40,638 nt of DNA from an uncultured SAR86 cluster bacterium. Lineage in GTDB: Bacteria > Pseudomonadota > Gammaproteobacteria > Magnimaribacterales > AG-339-G14. The first letter of the stretch is position 1, and each line of letters opens with the position of its first letter. Location of the stretch: positions 1-40,638 of the forward strand of contig CABZTA010000005.1 in the NCBI GenBank assembly GCA_902528485.1. The letters are read 5' to 3'. The position numbers were made by a program, and so were the translations under genes. Positions 32,635 to 40,638 of the stretch are shown here, one piece after another. The notes under the pieces were generated by a model. The model was not told where the DNA came from, made no database searches, and worked only from the letters and a program-made list of their open reading frames with translations.

Positions 32635-33654
32635 ATGACAATTTCGAATGAAATAATCAACAAAAAATGGGTTCTAAAAGAAAGACCTGAAGGCATGGCG
32701 AAGAAAAGTGATTTTGATCTATTAGAAGAAGAAATGAGTGAGCTTTCAGAAAACGAAATCATGCTCAAAAATAAATATATTTCATTTGATCCAACACAAA
32801 GAGGTTGGCTGAATGACGCTCCCGGATACCTACCGCCAGTTCAGATCGATGAAGTTGTAAGAGCTATGGGAGTTGGTGAAGTCATTGAATCTAAAAATGA
32901 TAACTATCAAGTCGGTGATTTAGTTATTGGATTTGCTGGTTGGCAAACATATTGTAAAACGACTCCTGATGATGCTGGAAGATTTAGAAAACTTGGTGAT
33001 AAGTTTCCTATTCCTACTACCCTAAACGTTTTAGGTGCAACAGGTATTACAGCTTATTATGGAATGGTTGAACTTGGGCAGGTGAAAGAAGGAATGAATG
33101 TACTTGTTTCAGGAGCTGCAGGTGCCACAGGTTCAGTAGCTGCTCAAATAGCTAAAATTAATGGCTGTCATGTTATTGGAATAGCCGGTGGAGAAACAAA
33201 ATGTAATTGGCTCAAGAATGATTGCGGTTTAGACGAAGTAATTGATTATAAAAATTCAAATTTAGCTGAAAAACTCAGAGCGAAAGCTAAAGGCGGTATA
33301 GATTTATTTTTCGATAATGTTGGGGGGGAAGTTCTAGAAACTACTCTCAATCATATCAATTTAAATGCAAAAATATTATTGTGTGGTGGAATTTCAGGTT
33401 ACAACTCGACCGAACCCCTACCCGGCCCAAGAAATCTCATGAACCTAGTTATTAGAAGAGCAACTATGGAGGGTTTTTTGGTGATGGATTATTTACCGAA
33501 AGCCCAAAAAGCTCTGGAGCAATTAGAAGAATATTTAGCAAATGACAAAATGAAACATCAAGAAGATATTCTTGTTGGCATAGAGAATTGTCCAGATGCT
33601 TTAAATAGATTATTTACGGGTCAAAATATTGGTAAACAGCTGGTAGAGCTTTAA
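32635..33654 (+). CDS. NADP-dependent medium-chain oxidoreductase (LTB4 dehydrogenase/CurA-like)
   Basis: The 339-aa protein belongs to the MDR group of leukotriene B4 12-hydroxydehydrogenase / prostaglandin reductase and bacterial CurA. It opens with a substrate domain holding YISFDPTQRGWLND and has the nucleotide-binding motif VSGAAGATGSVAAQIAK and FDNVGGEVLE. It reduces the C=C bond of enones with NADPH. GGAGAATAA supplies a good Shine-Dalgarno. It shares a 57-nt divergent promoter region with the TauD gene and overlaps the stop of the S9 peptidase by 4 nt. Confidence 0.92.
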   Translation: MTISNEIINKKWVLKERPEGMAKKSDFDLLEEEMSELSENEIMLKNKYISFDPTQRGWLNDAPGYLPPVQIDEVVRAMGVGEVIESKNDNYQVGDLVIGFAGWQTYCKTTPDDAGRFRKLGDKFPIPTTLNVLGATGITAYYGMVELGQVKEGMNVLVSGAAGATGSVAAQIAKINGCHVIGIAGGETKCNWLKNDCGLDEVIDYKNSNLAEKLRAKAKGGIDLFFDNVGGEVLETTLNHINLNAKILLCGGISGYNSTEPLPGPRNLMNLVIRRATMEGFLVMDYLPKAQKALEQLEEYLANDKMKHQEDILVGIENCPDALNRLFTGQNIGKQLVEL

Positions 33655-35582
33655 TTAAGATTTTCTGCTAAAAATCTTTCAATCTCTTTGAACATAACAA
33701 ATCTATTACCTTGTTCATCAAAATAATGAGTAGCTTTAGGTAATTCAAAATATTCTACAGATTTATTACTGTTTTTAATTTTGTCATAGAACATTGCCGA
33801 TTGATTGTGAGGCACTTGAGTATCGTAAGTTCCGTGAATTAATAAGATTGGTCGCTTTATATTATCTGTATAGTTAATTGCAGAAACAGAATCTAAGTAA
33901 GCTTTATCTTCGAATGGATCTCCATGCATAATTTTATTGATTTTGGCAGAGCCTCTAAAGAATGTTTCAGACCTCATTAATTTTGTAAAATCTGAAATTC
34001 CAGCAATGCTGACAAAACATTTAAATCTGTCTTGAGATTGAAAACTGCCAGTTAATGCGGCATAACCTCCGTAACTGGCGCCAACCATACAAGCTTTGTT
34101 ACCATTTAGATCGTAATTTTTTACAACATAATCAAAGCCATCGATCATATCATTCTGCATCTTTTTGCCTGATTCTCTATAGCCAGAGACCTGATAATCT
34201 TTTCCCCAGCCAGCTGAACCTCTAAACTGCGGTTGAAATACTGCATAACCCTGACTGACCATGGCTTGAAGCCACGGATCGAAGTAATCAATTCGGTCTC
34301 TTGCTGTAGGTCCGCCATGAGGAAAAAGTACTATAGGCGGATTTTTGATAGCTTTTGGCATAGTCAAAAAACCATACAATTGATATCCATCACGAGATTT
34401 ATACTCAATAACTTTAGTAATAGAGTTAATTTTGTTTTCAAGTTGCGGATATTGACTAGAGATAAAAAAGGATTTACCCGTCCTCTTATCAAATCCAAAA
34501 TATTTTGCTGGTGAATTAGAATTCCGGATTGTTGCAATAAATCTAGAAAAGTCTTTGCTGTAAGAACTAATATTAATGTAATGATCTGGAAATGATTTTT
34601 TTAAGGCTTTGATGATGCCGTTTTCTTCGGGATCAAATAAATCGCATTCTCTAGTATATTTTTCGTAACAGACCATCTTAATATCGCCATCCTCAACTTC
34701 TAAAAGTACGATTTCATGATCTTTTTTTTGATAAATAGGATCACTTAATTTTCCTGTTTCAAGGTTGAATTTAGATATATACGAGAAATTACTATCAAAA
34801 TTAGAATATATGAATAAATTACCGTCTGTTTTATCCACCCCTCCAACTGAGAAGCTATCTGTTGCAAGATCTTCTGTATTCGCTCTGTATATTTCAATCC
34901 AGCTATCCTCTTTTTTTGGTCGGTAGAAAATTTTAGCTATGCCTGCATCGGAATCGTAGTAATCAGCAAATTGAATTTTTCCTTCAGACACAATGAAGCT
35001 TGTGACTCTATCGCCATCCTGATCCGTAAACGGTGACTCAATTTTTTTAAATCTATTATTCTTTAAATTAACTTCGAAAATAGCAGCTGCTCTTTCTCTC
35101 GGATCATAGCTGGATACCAATATCTTGCTTTCATCGTCTTCTAGAATATCGACTAAAGAAATACTCTCATATTTAGAAATATTTGAATTTTGCTTATCTT
35201 TGTAAATGGATTTATTTTCAATAACTTTAAAATTTGAGCCATCTGAGTCAATAGTGTTTAAGTCGTATACCCTAAACGTTCTTTCACGAACTTTTTCTGC
35301 CTTGCTTGTTTGAAAAATGATTTTTTCATTGTTTGCCCATTCAATCCATTCAAGACGATCGTATTCATTCTTAAGCGATGCGATGGGATTGAAATTAGAT
35401 GAACCGAATTCAGTGACTACAATATAAGGCTTGTCCTCAATGTTAGCTAGAGCTGCTATTTTCTCTCCATCAGGAGAAATGGTTACATTACTGAAAAAGG
35501 GTAATTTTCCAAAATCTTTGTAATCTAGAGCGAATAATGACGGCGAAAGTACAATTGAAATAATTAGAATGAATTTTTTCAT
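33651..35582 (-). CDS. S9 family secreted prolyl-oligopeptidase-like peptidase
   Basis: The 643-aa protein carries a signal peptide (MKKFILIISIVLSPSLFA), a seven-blade propeller (about 20-380) and a C-terminal alpha/beta hydrolase domain. The nucleophile is Ser503 in GASYGGYAAL, Asp587 sits in GTYDTQVP and His619 in KATHYF, a complete triad. The oxyanion stretch VLFPHGGPTARD is also present. Such enzymes act as dipeptidyl or acylaminoacyl peptidases in the periplasm, feeding on short peptides. It lies 24 nt downstream of the acyl-CoA dehydrogenase gene. Confidence 0.93.
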   Translation of the reverse strand: MKKFILIISIVLSPSLFALDYKDFGKLPFFSNVTISPDGEKIAALANIEDKPYIVVTEFGSSNFNPIASLKNEYDRLEWIEWANNEKIIFQTSKAEKVRERTFRVYDLNTIDSDGSNFKVIENKSIYKDKQNSNISKYESISLVDILEDDESKILVSSYDPRERAAAIFEVNLKNNRFKKIESPFTDQDGDRVTSFIVSEGKIQFADYYDSDAGIAKIFYRPKKEDSWIEIYRANTEDLATDSFSVGGVDKTDGNLFIYSNFDSNFSYISKFNLETGKLSDPIYQKKDHEIVLLEVEDGDIKMVCYEKYTRECDLFDPEENGIIKALKKSFPDHYINISSYSKDFSRFIATIRNSNSPAKYFGFDKRTGKSFFISSQYPQLENKINSITKVIEYKSRDGYQLYGFLTMPKAIKNPPIVLFPHGGPTARDRIDYFDPWLQAMVSQGYAVFQPQFRGSAGWGKDYQVSGYRESGKKMQNDMIDGFDYVVKNYDLNGNKACMVGASYGGYAALTGSFQSQDRFKCFVSIAGISDFTKLMRSETFFRGSAKINKIMHGDPFEDKAYLDSVSAINYTDNIKRPILLIHGTYDTQVPHNQSAMFYDKIKNSNKSVEYFELPKATHYFDEQGNRFVMFKEIERFLAENLN

Positions 35583-35606
35583 AGAGAAATCTTAACAAAT
35601 AAATTT

Positions 35607-36830
35607 TTATGATGAAGCTCTAAGTTTGCCCAGTTCCTCTCTTGCAACTGTTCTTCTGTGCACTTCATCTGGACCGTCTCCAATACGAAGGTACCTGGTA
35701 GATTGAAATAATCCAGCGAGAATAGTATCTTGCGAAACACCTTCTCCACCATGAATTTGAATGGCCGCATCTATGATATTCACAGCCATTGAGGGAACAG
35801 ATACTTTGATTTGAGCTATCTCACTTCTCGCTATCTTATTACCTACCTCATCCATCATATAAGCTGCTCTCAAGGTAGATAGTCTTGCCATCTCCAAATC
35901 TATCCGACAATTTGCAATCACATCGTAGTTACCTCCGAGTTCTGCTAATTTCTTGCCAAAAGCTTCTCTATTAAGTGAGCGTTTACATAAGATTTCCAGG
36001 GCTCTCTCTGCAAGACCGATAATTCTCATACAATGATGAATTCTTCCTGGGCCTAGTCTTCCTTGAGCTATTTCAAATCCTCTGCCCTCTCCCAAAATCA
36101 TATTTTCTCTTGGGACTCTTACATCCTCGAATACAAGGTGACCGTGTCCATGAGGTGCATGATCTGCACCATAAACAGTCAGATACCTTTTAAGTGTTAT
36201 CCCGGGCGAATCTAAAGGTACGATAATCTGTGATTGTCTTTGATGTTTTGGACTTTCAGGATTGCTAACTCCCATAAAAATTAAGAATTTACAATTTGGA
36301 TGTCCGACACCAGATGCCCACCATTTTTCTCCGTTGATAACATAATGATCTCCATCTAGTTCTATTGAAGAAGATATATTGGTAGCATCAGAGGAAGCAA
36401 CTTTAGGTTCAGTCATTGCAAAACATGATCTTATTTCTCCTTCTAAAAGAGGTTTCAGCCATTTCTCTTTTTGCTCATCGCTACCAAACCTTTCTAGGAC
36501 TTCCATATTTCCAGTATCTGGCGCAGAGCAATTAAAAACTTCAGATGACCAACCTACTCTTCCCATAATTTCTGCAAGAGGGGCATATTCAAGATTCGTT
36601 AATCCATAGCCATATTCACTAGTAGGTAGAAAGAAATTCCAAAGACCCTTTCCTTTAGCAATTTTTTTTAAGTCCTCTACTATCGGAACTGTTTGCCAAG
36701 GATTACCCTCATTTCTAAAAACGGACATTTGATCAGCATAAGTTTCCTCATTTGGATATATGTATCCATCCATAAATCTCTCTAACTTAGAAATCAGTTG
36801 CAATGTTTGTTCTGTATGCTGAAAACGCAT
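35607..36830 (-). CDS. Acyl-CoA dehydrogenase, ACAD10/11-like
   Basis: The 407-aa flavoprotein shows the acyl-CoA dehydrogenase layout: a helical N-terminal domain, a middle barrel with [16 protein letters not shown] and GEKWWASG, and a C-terminal helical bundle with [13 protein letters not shown] and [20 protein letters not shown]. The GGEGVSQD and DGPDEVH blocks match the ACAD10/11 group, which oxidises 4-hydroxy or branched acyl-CoA. It should use FAD and an electron-transfer flavoprotein. It is divergent from the alkylsulfatase-like gene across 65 nt. Confidence 0.93.
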   Translation of the reverse strand: MRFQHTEQTLQLISKLERFMDGYIYPNEETYADQMSVFRNEGNPWQTVPIVEDLKKIAKGKGLWNFFLPTSEYGYGLTNLEYAPLAEIMGRVGWSSEVFNCSAPDTGNMEVLERFGSDEQKEKWLKPLLEGEIRSCFAMTEPKVASSDATNISSSIELDGDHYVINGEKWWASGVGHPNCKFLIFMGVSNPESPKHQRQSQIIVPLDSPGITLKRYLTVYGADHAPHGHGHLVFEDVRVPRENMILGEGRGFEIAQGRLGPGRIHHCMRIIGLAERALEILCKRSLNREAFGKKLAELGGNYDVIANCRIDLEMARLSTLRAAYMMDEVGNKIARSEIAQIKVSVPSMAVNIIDAAIQIHGGEGVSQDTILAGLFQSTRYLRIGDGPDEVHRRTVAREELGKLRASS

Positions 36831-36867
36831 TCTATTAATTCGGTGCTATATTTAGATATCTGGGTTT

Positions 36868-36883
36868 ATAAAAATATTTTTAT
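36868..36883. repeat. 16-bp perfect palindrome between divergent genes
   Basis: ATAAAAATATTTTTAT is its own reverse complement. It lies in the 65-nt gap between the acyl-CoA dehydrogenase and alkylsulfatase starts, so it could be an operator. An AT-only palindrome may occur by chance in this base composition. Confidence 0.35.
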
Positions 36884-36895
36884 GGTTAGGTTATT

Positions 36896-38179
36896 ATGGA
36901 TTTAAAGGAATTAGCAAGTAAAGCAATCAATGATGAATTAGATCTTCAGTTTGAACATCATCCTGTACATGCATTTATTAATGGTTCAACTGAAATTAAT
37001 GAAAATCTTCTTGCGTTTAAGGGTATAGCCGGTTTTTATGTCTTGGATACAGGGAATGGATTGGTTTTACTTGATACGGGCAGCATCCTAGATGTCGATA
37101 GAGCGTTTGAGGATATAAGAAATTGGAGACCCGATGCACCTTTAAAAGCAGCTATCTATACCCATCATCATGTGGATCATGTATTTGCAGTTGAAAAATT
37201 TGATCATGAGGCTGGTTCATTAAATAGAGATAGGCCTATTGTCTATGCTCATAAATTACTTCCTGATCACTTTGATAGGTACAAGAAAACTCTTGGATGG
37301 AACACTGCAATAAACAGAAGACAGTTTGCTATCAACGTTCCTCAGTTTAGTTGGCCCGATAGTTACAGATATCCCGATATCCTTGTTGATGAAAAGATGA
37401 GCTTTAAAGTTGGTGAAACTGAATTTTTTTTAAATCCTGCTAGAGGGGAAACTGATGATCACTTATGGGCTTACATTCCTCAAGAAAAAATCCTTCTTCC
37501 AGGTGATTTATTTATTTGGGCTGTGCCGAATGGAGGAAATCCCCAAAAAGTTCAAAGATATATATCGGATTGGGCTACTGCATTGAGAGAGATGGCTGAA
37601 CTTAATGTTGAAATCATGTTGCCCGGACACGGTTATCCCATGTTTGGTACTGAAATTATAAACAAAGCGCTAGAGACAACAGCAACCTTTCTCGATGACA
37701 TAGAGGAACAAGTACTTTCATTCATGAATAGAGGTAAAACATTGGACTTCGTAATCCATAATGTGAAATTCGATACAGTCGCTATGAAATTACCTTGGTT
37801 GAAACCAGTCTACGACGATCCGCAGTTTTTAATTAGAATGATTTGGCGAAGGTATGGAGGCTGGTGGGATGGAGAATACGATAGATTGTTTCCGACTCCA
37901 AGATCAGAGGAGGCAAAAAAATGGCTTGAGCTAGTTGGTTCTTTGGATAAGATTATTGATGAAGCACTGATTGAATCAGAGGCTGGAAATCACAACATTG
38001 CAGCGCATCTTATTGAAACAGCTCTTCATGCTAATCCTGATTCGGAAAAAGTGCATAGTGCTCGTATAAAAATATTCTCTTCTTTCTCAAAGATTCAATC
38101 ATCTTCTATGGGAAGGAATATTTTAAACCATGCTTCACTAGCAAGCTTAGAGTTGAAAAGAGATTTAGCGGAAGATTAA
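36896..38179 (+). CDS. Metallo-beta-lactamase-fold hydrolase, alkylsulfatase-like
   Basis: The 427-aa protein has the MBL signature THHHVDH (89-95; His90, His92, Asp94, His95), then GETDDHLW, LPGDLF and LPGHG for the other metal ligands. A C-terminal helical part (YGGWWDGEYDRLFPTPRSEEA...) matches the alkylsulfatase dimerisation domain of SdsA1-type enzymes. The SCP2-like third domain of full-length alkylsulfatases (about 650 aa) is absent, so it belongs to a short subgroup. There is no signal peptide. It may hydrolyse alkyl sulfates or related esters in the cytosol. A neighbouring TauD-like gene fits sulfur or alkyl-ester use. Confidence 0.87.
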   Translation: MDLKELASKAINDELDLQFEHHPVHAFINGSTEINENLLAFKGIAGFYVLDTGNGLVLLDTGSILDVDRAFEDIRNWRPDAPLKAAIYTHHHVDHVFAVEKFDHEAGSLNRDRPIVYAHKLLPDHFDRYKKTLGWNTAINRRQFAINVPQFSWPDSYRYPDILVDEKMSFKVGETEFFLNPARGETDDHLWAYIPQEKILLPGDLFIWAVPNGGNPQKVQRYISDWATALREMAELNVEIMLPGHGYPMFGTEIINKALETTATFLDDIEEQVLSFMNRGKTLDFVIHNVKFDTVAMKLPWLKPVYDDPQFLIRMIWRRYGGWWDGEYDRLFPTPRSEEAKKWLELVGSLDKIIDEALIESEAGNHNIAAHLIETALHANPDSEKVHSARIKIFSSFSKIQSSSMGRNILNHASLASLELKRDLAED

Positions 38180-38267
38180 CATTCTCACAAAAATTTAAGG
38201 TCTCTCACAAACGTCATCAATAAAATTGTGAAATTTTTTTTAAACTGGATCTATTAGTATTAATTAA

Positions 38268-38295
38268 TTGATTTATAAGTTAAATTAATTATTAG
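38268..38295 (+). promoter_or_regulatory. Candidate sigma-70 promoter for the secreted paralog pair
   Basis: TTGATT at 38268-38273 and TATTAG at 38290-38295 are separated by 16 nt, and the start codon is at 38320. The region is very AT-rich, so chance matches are common. Confidence 0.3.
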
Positions 38296-38319
38296 AGATA
38301 TTTAGAAAGGAGAGTAATA

Positions 38320-38727
38320 ATGACAAATCTAAAGTATTTAATTTCTGTAGTTATCTTAATGATATCGGGAATGTCTTTTTCACAAGATTCCTCTGCGCCG
38401 GTTCCAGCTGAAATGTGGCTTTGTGAGTTAAACGAGGGGTTTACTCTTGCTGATGTGAGACAAGTTTCTAAGGACGTGGAAGCGTTTTCAGAAAAAAATG
38501 GTATGAAAGGTGGCCAGTGGATCTTCACCACTTTTATGGGCGATATGAATCCAAATGGATTCGCCTTAATGACTGCTTGGCCTGACTTCACTGAGATGGG
38601 TGGTGGATTCCAAAATTTCTTTACCAATGGTGAAGGAGATAAAATTTTTTCAAGGTGGCTTAAGATTGCTAATTGTCCTACAAGATCATTAGTAATGATT
38701 GAAAATCCTTGGAGTAACATGGATTAA
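38320..38727 (+). CDS. Secreted small protein with one copy of a repeated domain
   Basis: The 135-aa protein has a signal peptide (MTNLKYLISVVILMISGMSFS) and a mature domain of about 105 aa. It starts PAEMWLCELNEGFTLADV, has WIFTTFMGDMNP and ALMTAWPDF in strands, and ends with KIANCPTRSLVMI. Conserved cysteines stand near both ends. The pattern of strands and helices looks like a dimeric alpha-beta barrel, though no named family is recognised. AAGGAG before the ATG is a strong Shine-Dalgarno. The next gene encodes two copies of the same domain, so these are tandem paralogs. A periplasmic location is likely. Confidence 0.8.
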   Translation: MTNLKYLISVVILMISGMSFSQDSSAPVPAEMWLCELNEGFTLADVRQVSKDVEAFSEKNGMKGGQWIFTTFMGDMNPNGFALMTAWPDFTEMGGGFQNFFTNGEGDKIFSRWLKIANCPTRSLVMIENPWSNMD

Positions 38728-38751
38728 TAAATTTTTAATAAGGAGATAAAT

Positions 38752-39528
38752 ATGAAAAAAATATTAATAATCGTTGCCCTTTTAAGTTCCGGGGCAATAC
38801 TGGCACAAAGCATGCCTCCAACCTTCCCTGTTGAAATGTACTATGGTTGTTCCTATGAAAAAGGAAAAAACATTGAGGATATGATGGAAGTGGGTGCTGA
38901 ATGGAGAGAATGGCAAGAAGAAAATGATCCTGTTGGTTTAGAAAACTATAATGCATATATTTTCACAGCCGATTTCGCAGGTGCTTCAATTCACGGTAAA
39001 TCAATGTGGTTTGGTGTGGCTAACAGTTGGGAAAACTTTACAAAATCTCATTTCAACTGGGTTAGAAATGGATCTGGCGATATGTTGAAAAAGTTTGAAA
39101 GAGTTATGGGGCCATCGGATTGTATGGGTCACTTAATGGGAGTTATGTTTCCAACAAAACAGGCAGACGGATGGGAGCCTACTGATATTAGACCCGTGTT
39201 TACAGCATTATGTACCTCTAAAGAAAATGCTTCTATGATGGATTTTAATTCTGCTTATTCAAAAATGAATGCATTTCTGGATGCTGGAGGAATGGCAAAT
39301 AAAGTGGCTATGTTTAATATCTTTCCAGTTGCTGGTCAAACTACAGATTATGATTTTGCAACAATGATGGTGTTAGAAAGTGATGCTGCATTAGCAGAGC
39401 TAGCTGCATTGATGTCAACAGGCGGAGCTGCAATGCAAACTCAGTTATTTGAGCCACTTCAAGACTGCACTCAAAATTCTTTGATGTTATCTTCTGCATT
39501 ACCAGGTAATACAAATTGGAGTGAATAG
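38752..39528 (+). CDS. Secreted protein with two copies of the repeated domain
   Basis: The 258-aa protein has a signal peptide (MKKILIIVALLSSGAILAQS) followed by two copies of the domain seen in the upstream gene. Copy one starts PVEMYYGCSYEKGKNIEDM and ends PSDCMGHLMGV. Copy two starts VFTALCTSKENASMMDF and ends LQDCTQNSLML. Both keep a first cysteine, a helix with acidic residues, a YxFT/MFNIF strand and a final cysteine. AAGGAGATAAAT gives a strong Shine-Dalgarno, 24 nt after the first gene. A terminator follows. Function is unknown; binding of a hydrophobic ligand or redox chemistry with paired cysteines are guesses. Confidence 0.82.
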   Translation: MKKILIIVALLSSGAILAQSMPPTFPVEMYYGCSYEKGKNIEDMMEVGAEWREWQEENDPVGLENYNAYIFTADFAGASIHGKSMWFGVANSWENFTKSHFNWVRNGSGDMLKKFERVMGPSDCMGHLMGVMFPTKQADGWEPTDIRPVFTALCTSKENASMMDFNSAYSKMNAFLDAGGMANKVAMFNIFPVAGQTTDYDFATMMVLESDAALAELAALMSTGGAAMQTQLFEPLQDCTQNSLMLSSALPGNTNWSE

Positions 39529-39542
39529 ACCGTTCGTATCAT

Positions 39543-39572
39543 AAAAAAAGGAGCCTTTTGGCTCCTTTTTTT
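39543..39572. terminator. Bidirectional intrinsic terminator
   Basis: AAAAAAAGGAGCC at 39543-39555 pairs with GGCTCCTTTTTTT at 39560-39572 around a TTTT loop. The run of T on each strand lets it end both the secreted-protein transcript and the convergent gltX transcript, whose stop codon overlaps the T-run. Confidence 0.92.
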
Positions 39573-40638
39573 ATTTTGTAAAGTTTTCTAATCTTACTAA
39601 AGAGTCTTCTTTTCCAATTAGAAATAATAATTCGCCTATGCTGGGCGCGTTGGACTTGCCGGTTAGAGCGTATCTCATCGGCTTACCAAGTTGGGGGAAT
39701 TTTATTTCTTTTGCTTTTATATAGGCCTTAATAAAAATATTTAAATCCTCAATATTGGAGTAATCCATTTCCTTAAATTGACTGATGAAGTCTAAAAGTA
39801 ATTCTCTATTTTCTTGGTTTCTGAGTTCATGATCAGCATCTATGATAGGTTTTTCTGTAAACATTAAAATTGATTGCTCAATTTCAACTAAAGTTTTAGC
39901 ACCTTTTTTTAAAACCTCAATAATCTCTAATATTCTAGGGGTGGCTGGATCAATTTTTTGATTTCCTTCATTTATTCTCTCTAGAATAGATTTATTTGAA
40001 GAATCTTTTAAGTACTCATTGTTATACCAATCTAAAAGTTGTTGTGAAAATTTTGAGGCAGAAGAATTTATATCTATTAGGTCAAAATATGATAACAATT
40101 CATCCATTGTGAATTTCTCAACCTCATCCTTAGACCAGCCTAATCTAACTATGTAATTTAGTAGCGCCTCGCTTAAATAGCCTTCAGATTTATAGTCCAT
40201 AATATCCAGAGCACCGTCTCTTTTTGACAGCCTTTTTCCTGATTCTGACAAGACCATAGGTAGATGAGCATAACTAGGAATGTTTCCATTAAGTGACTTA
40301 ATTATATTGAGTTGTTTAATTGTATTAGTAAGGTGATCGTCTCCTCGAATGACTGTTGAAATTTTCATATCTATATCATCTACCGCTGCACAAAAATTAT
40401 AAGTAGGAGTTCCATCGGCTCTCAAAATAATAAAATCATCTAATTCTTTATTATCTACCGTGATATCACCCAAAATTAAGTCTCTAAATGAAGTTGAAAC
40501 TGCAGGCATTTTATATCGAAGAACATTTTTTCCTTCGTATTCTAAATTTTTATCTCTGCTACGCCCGTCATACATGGGCTTTTGTTTATTTTTTATCTGA
40601 ACAGCACGAAGTTCTTCTAACTCCTCAATAGAACAATC
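39571..40638 (-). CDS. gltX: Glutamyl-tRNA synthetase (partial, N-terminus outside window)
   Basis: The frame is open from the window edge to a stop at 39571, giving 355 residues of an enzyme of about 470. The visible part begins just before PMYDGRSR in the catalytic fold, contains NFCAAVDDIDMKISTVIRGDDHL and the KMSKS-equivalent KRLSKRDGA, and continues through the helical anticodon-binding half (LNYIVRLGWS, WYNNEYL). The HIGH motif would lie beyond the window. It charges tRNA-Glu with glutamate and is essential. It converges on the secreted paralogs with only the shared terminator between. Confidence 0.96.
   Translation of the reverse strand, partial: DCSIEELEELRAVQIKNKQKPMYDGRSRDKNLEYEGKNVLRYKMPAVSTSFRDLILGDITVDNKELDDFIILRADGTPTYNFCAAVDDIDMKISTVIRGDDHLTNTIKQLNIIKSLNGNIPSYAHLPMVLSESGKRLSKRDGALDIMDYKSEGYLSEALLNYIVRLGWSKDEVEKFTMDELLSYFDLIDINSSASKFSQQLLDWYNNEYLKDSSNKSILERINEGNQKIDPATPRILEIIEVLKKGAKTLVEIEQSILMFTEKPIIDADHELRNQENRELLLDFISQFKEMDYSNIEDLNIFIKAYIKAKEIKFPQLGKPMRYALTGKSNAPSIGELLFLIGKEDSLVRLENFTK

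Noticed and set aside
36868-36883. AT-only palindrome as an operator
   Set aside because: Kept only as a low-confidence repeat, since such palindromes arise by chance at this base composition.
38181-38240. CACAA/TTGTG arms followed by a T-run as a terminator for the alkylsulfatase gene
   Set aside because: The stem is only 5 bp with a loop of about 15 nt, too weak to call.
38292-38720. 142-aa minus-strand frame opposite the secreted protein gene
   Set aside because: The plus-strand gene has a signal peptide, a strong Shine-Dalgarno and a paralog; the minus frame is a shadow.

Overview
This is an AT-rich (roughly two-thirds A+T by eye), tightly packed bacterial segment. TatD, BolA, TrhO, GltX and a csrA flanked by tRNA-Ser and tRNA-Arg(ACG) point to a Gammaproteobacterium. 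Streamlined spacing, many 1-4 nt overlaps, and a repertoire rich in MFS carriers, P450, Baeyer-Villiger, 2-oxoglutarate dioxygenase, DUF3604 and MMPL genes suggest a marine oligotroph of the SAR86 type. That placement is an inference from gene content, not a phylogeny. No rRNA, CRISPR array, insertion sequence or intact integrase was seen. Three tRNAs are present: Arg-ACG, Ser-GGA and Ala-GGC.

Layout. From 1 to 14445 almost everything runs on the minus strand. In transcription order it holds a thioesterase; a MoxR ATPase, VWA protein, ABC-2 exporter and secreted beta-propeller esterase; tRNA-Ser, a lysophospholipid acyltransferase, csrA and tRNA-Arg; a cytochrome P450 and two steroid-5-alpha-reductase-family membrane reductases; then a small membrane protein, a quinone oxidoreductase, an MFS carrier, a parvulin-like isomerase and a HupE/UreJ-like protein that starts with TTG and runs off the window. 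A 57-aa coiled-coil gene lies on the plus strand inside this block. tatD (plus) converges on a second minus block (15241-25974) with two GPH-type MFS carriers, a rhomboid protease, DUF3604, bolA, trhO, an MMPL/RND protein and an alpha-methylacyl-CoA racemase.

From 26042 to 29768 lie a 17-beta-HSD4-like dehydrogenase, a PhnZ-like HD-domain protein and a run of small membrane or secreted proteins. Several are below usual ORF cut-offs, including a tandem pair of related 48- and 40-aa single-span proteins. The run ends at tRNA-Ala, whose 3' flank carries short tandem and inverted repeats. From 29861 to 38179 come oxidative and hydrolytic enzymes: Baeyer-Villiger monooxygenase, TauD-like dioxygenase, two-domain reductase, S9 peptidase, acyl-CoA dehydrogenase and alkylsulfatase-like hydrolase. 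The window closes with two secreted paralogs sharing one repeated domain, a strong bidirectional terminator and the 3' part of gltX.

Taken together, the metabolic genes (P450, 5-alpha-reductases, racemase, HSD4-like SDR, acyl-CoA dehydrogenase, thioesterase, Baeyer-Villiger enzyme) look like parts for turning over steroid-like, isoprenoid or branched-chain lipids. The substrate cannot be read from sequence. The least described elements are the small-protein operon at 28206-29358 and the secreted paralog pair at 38320-39528.
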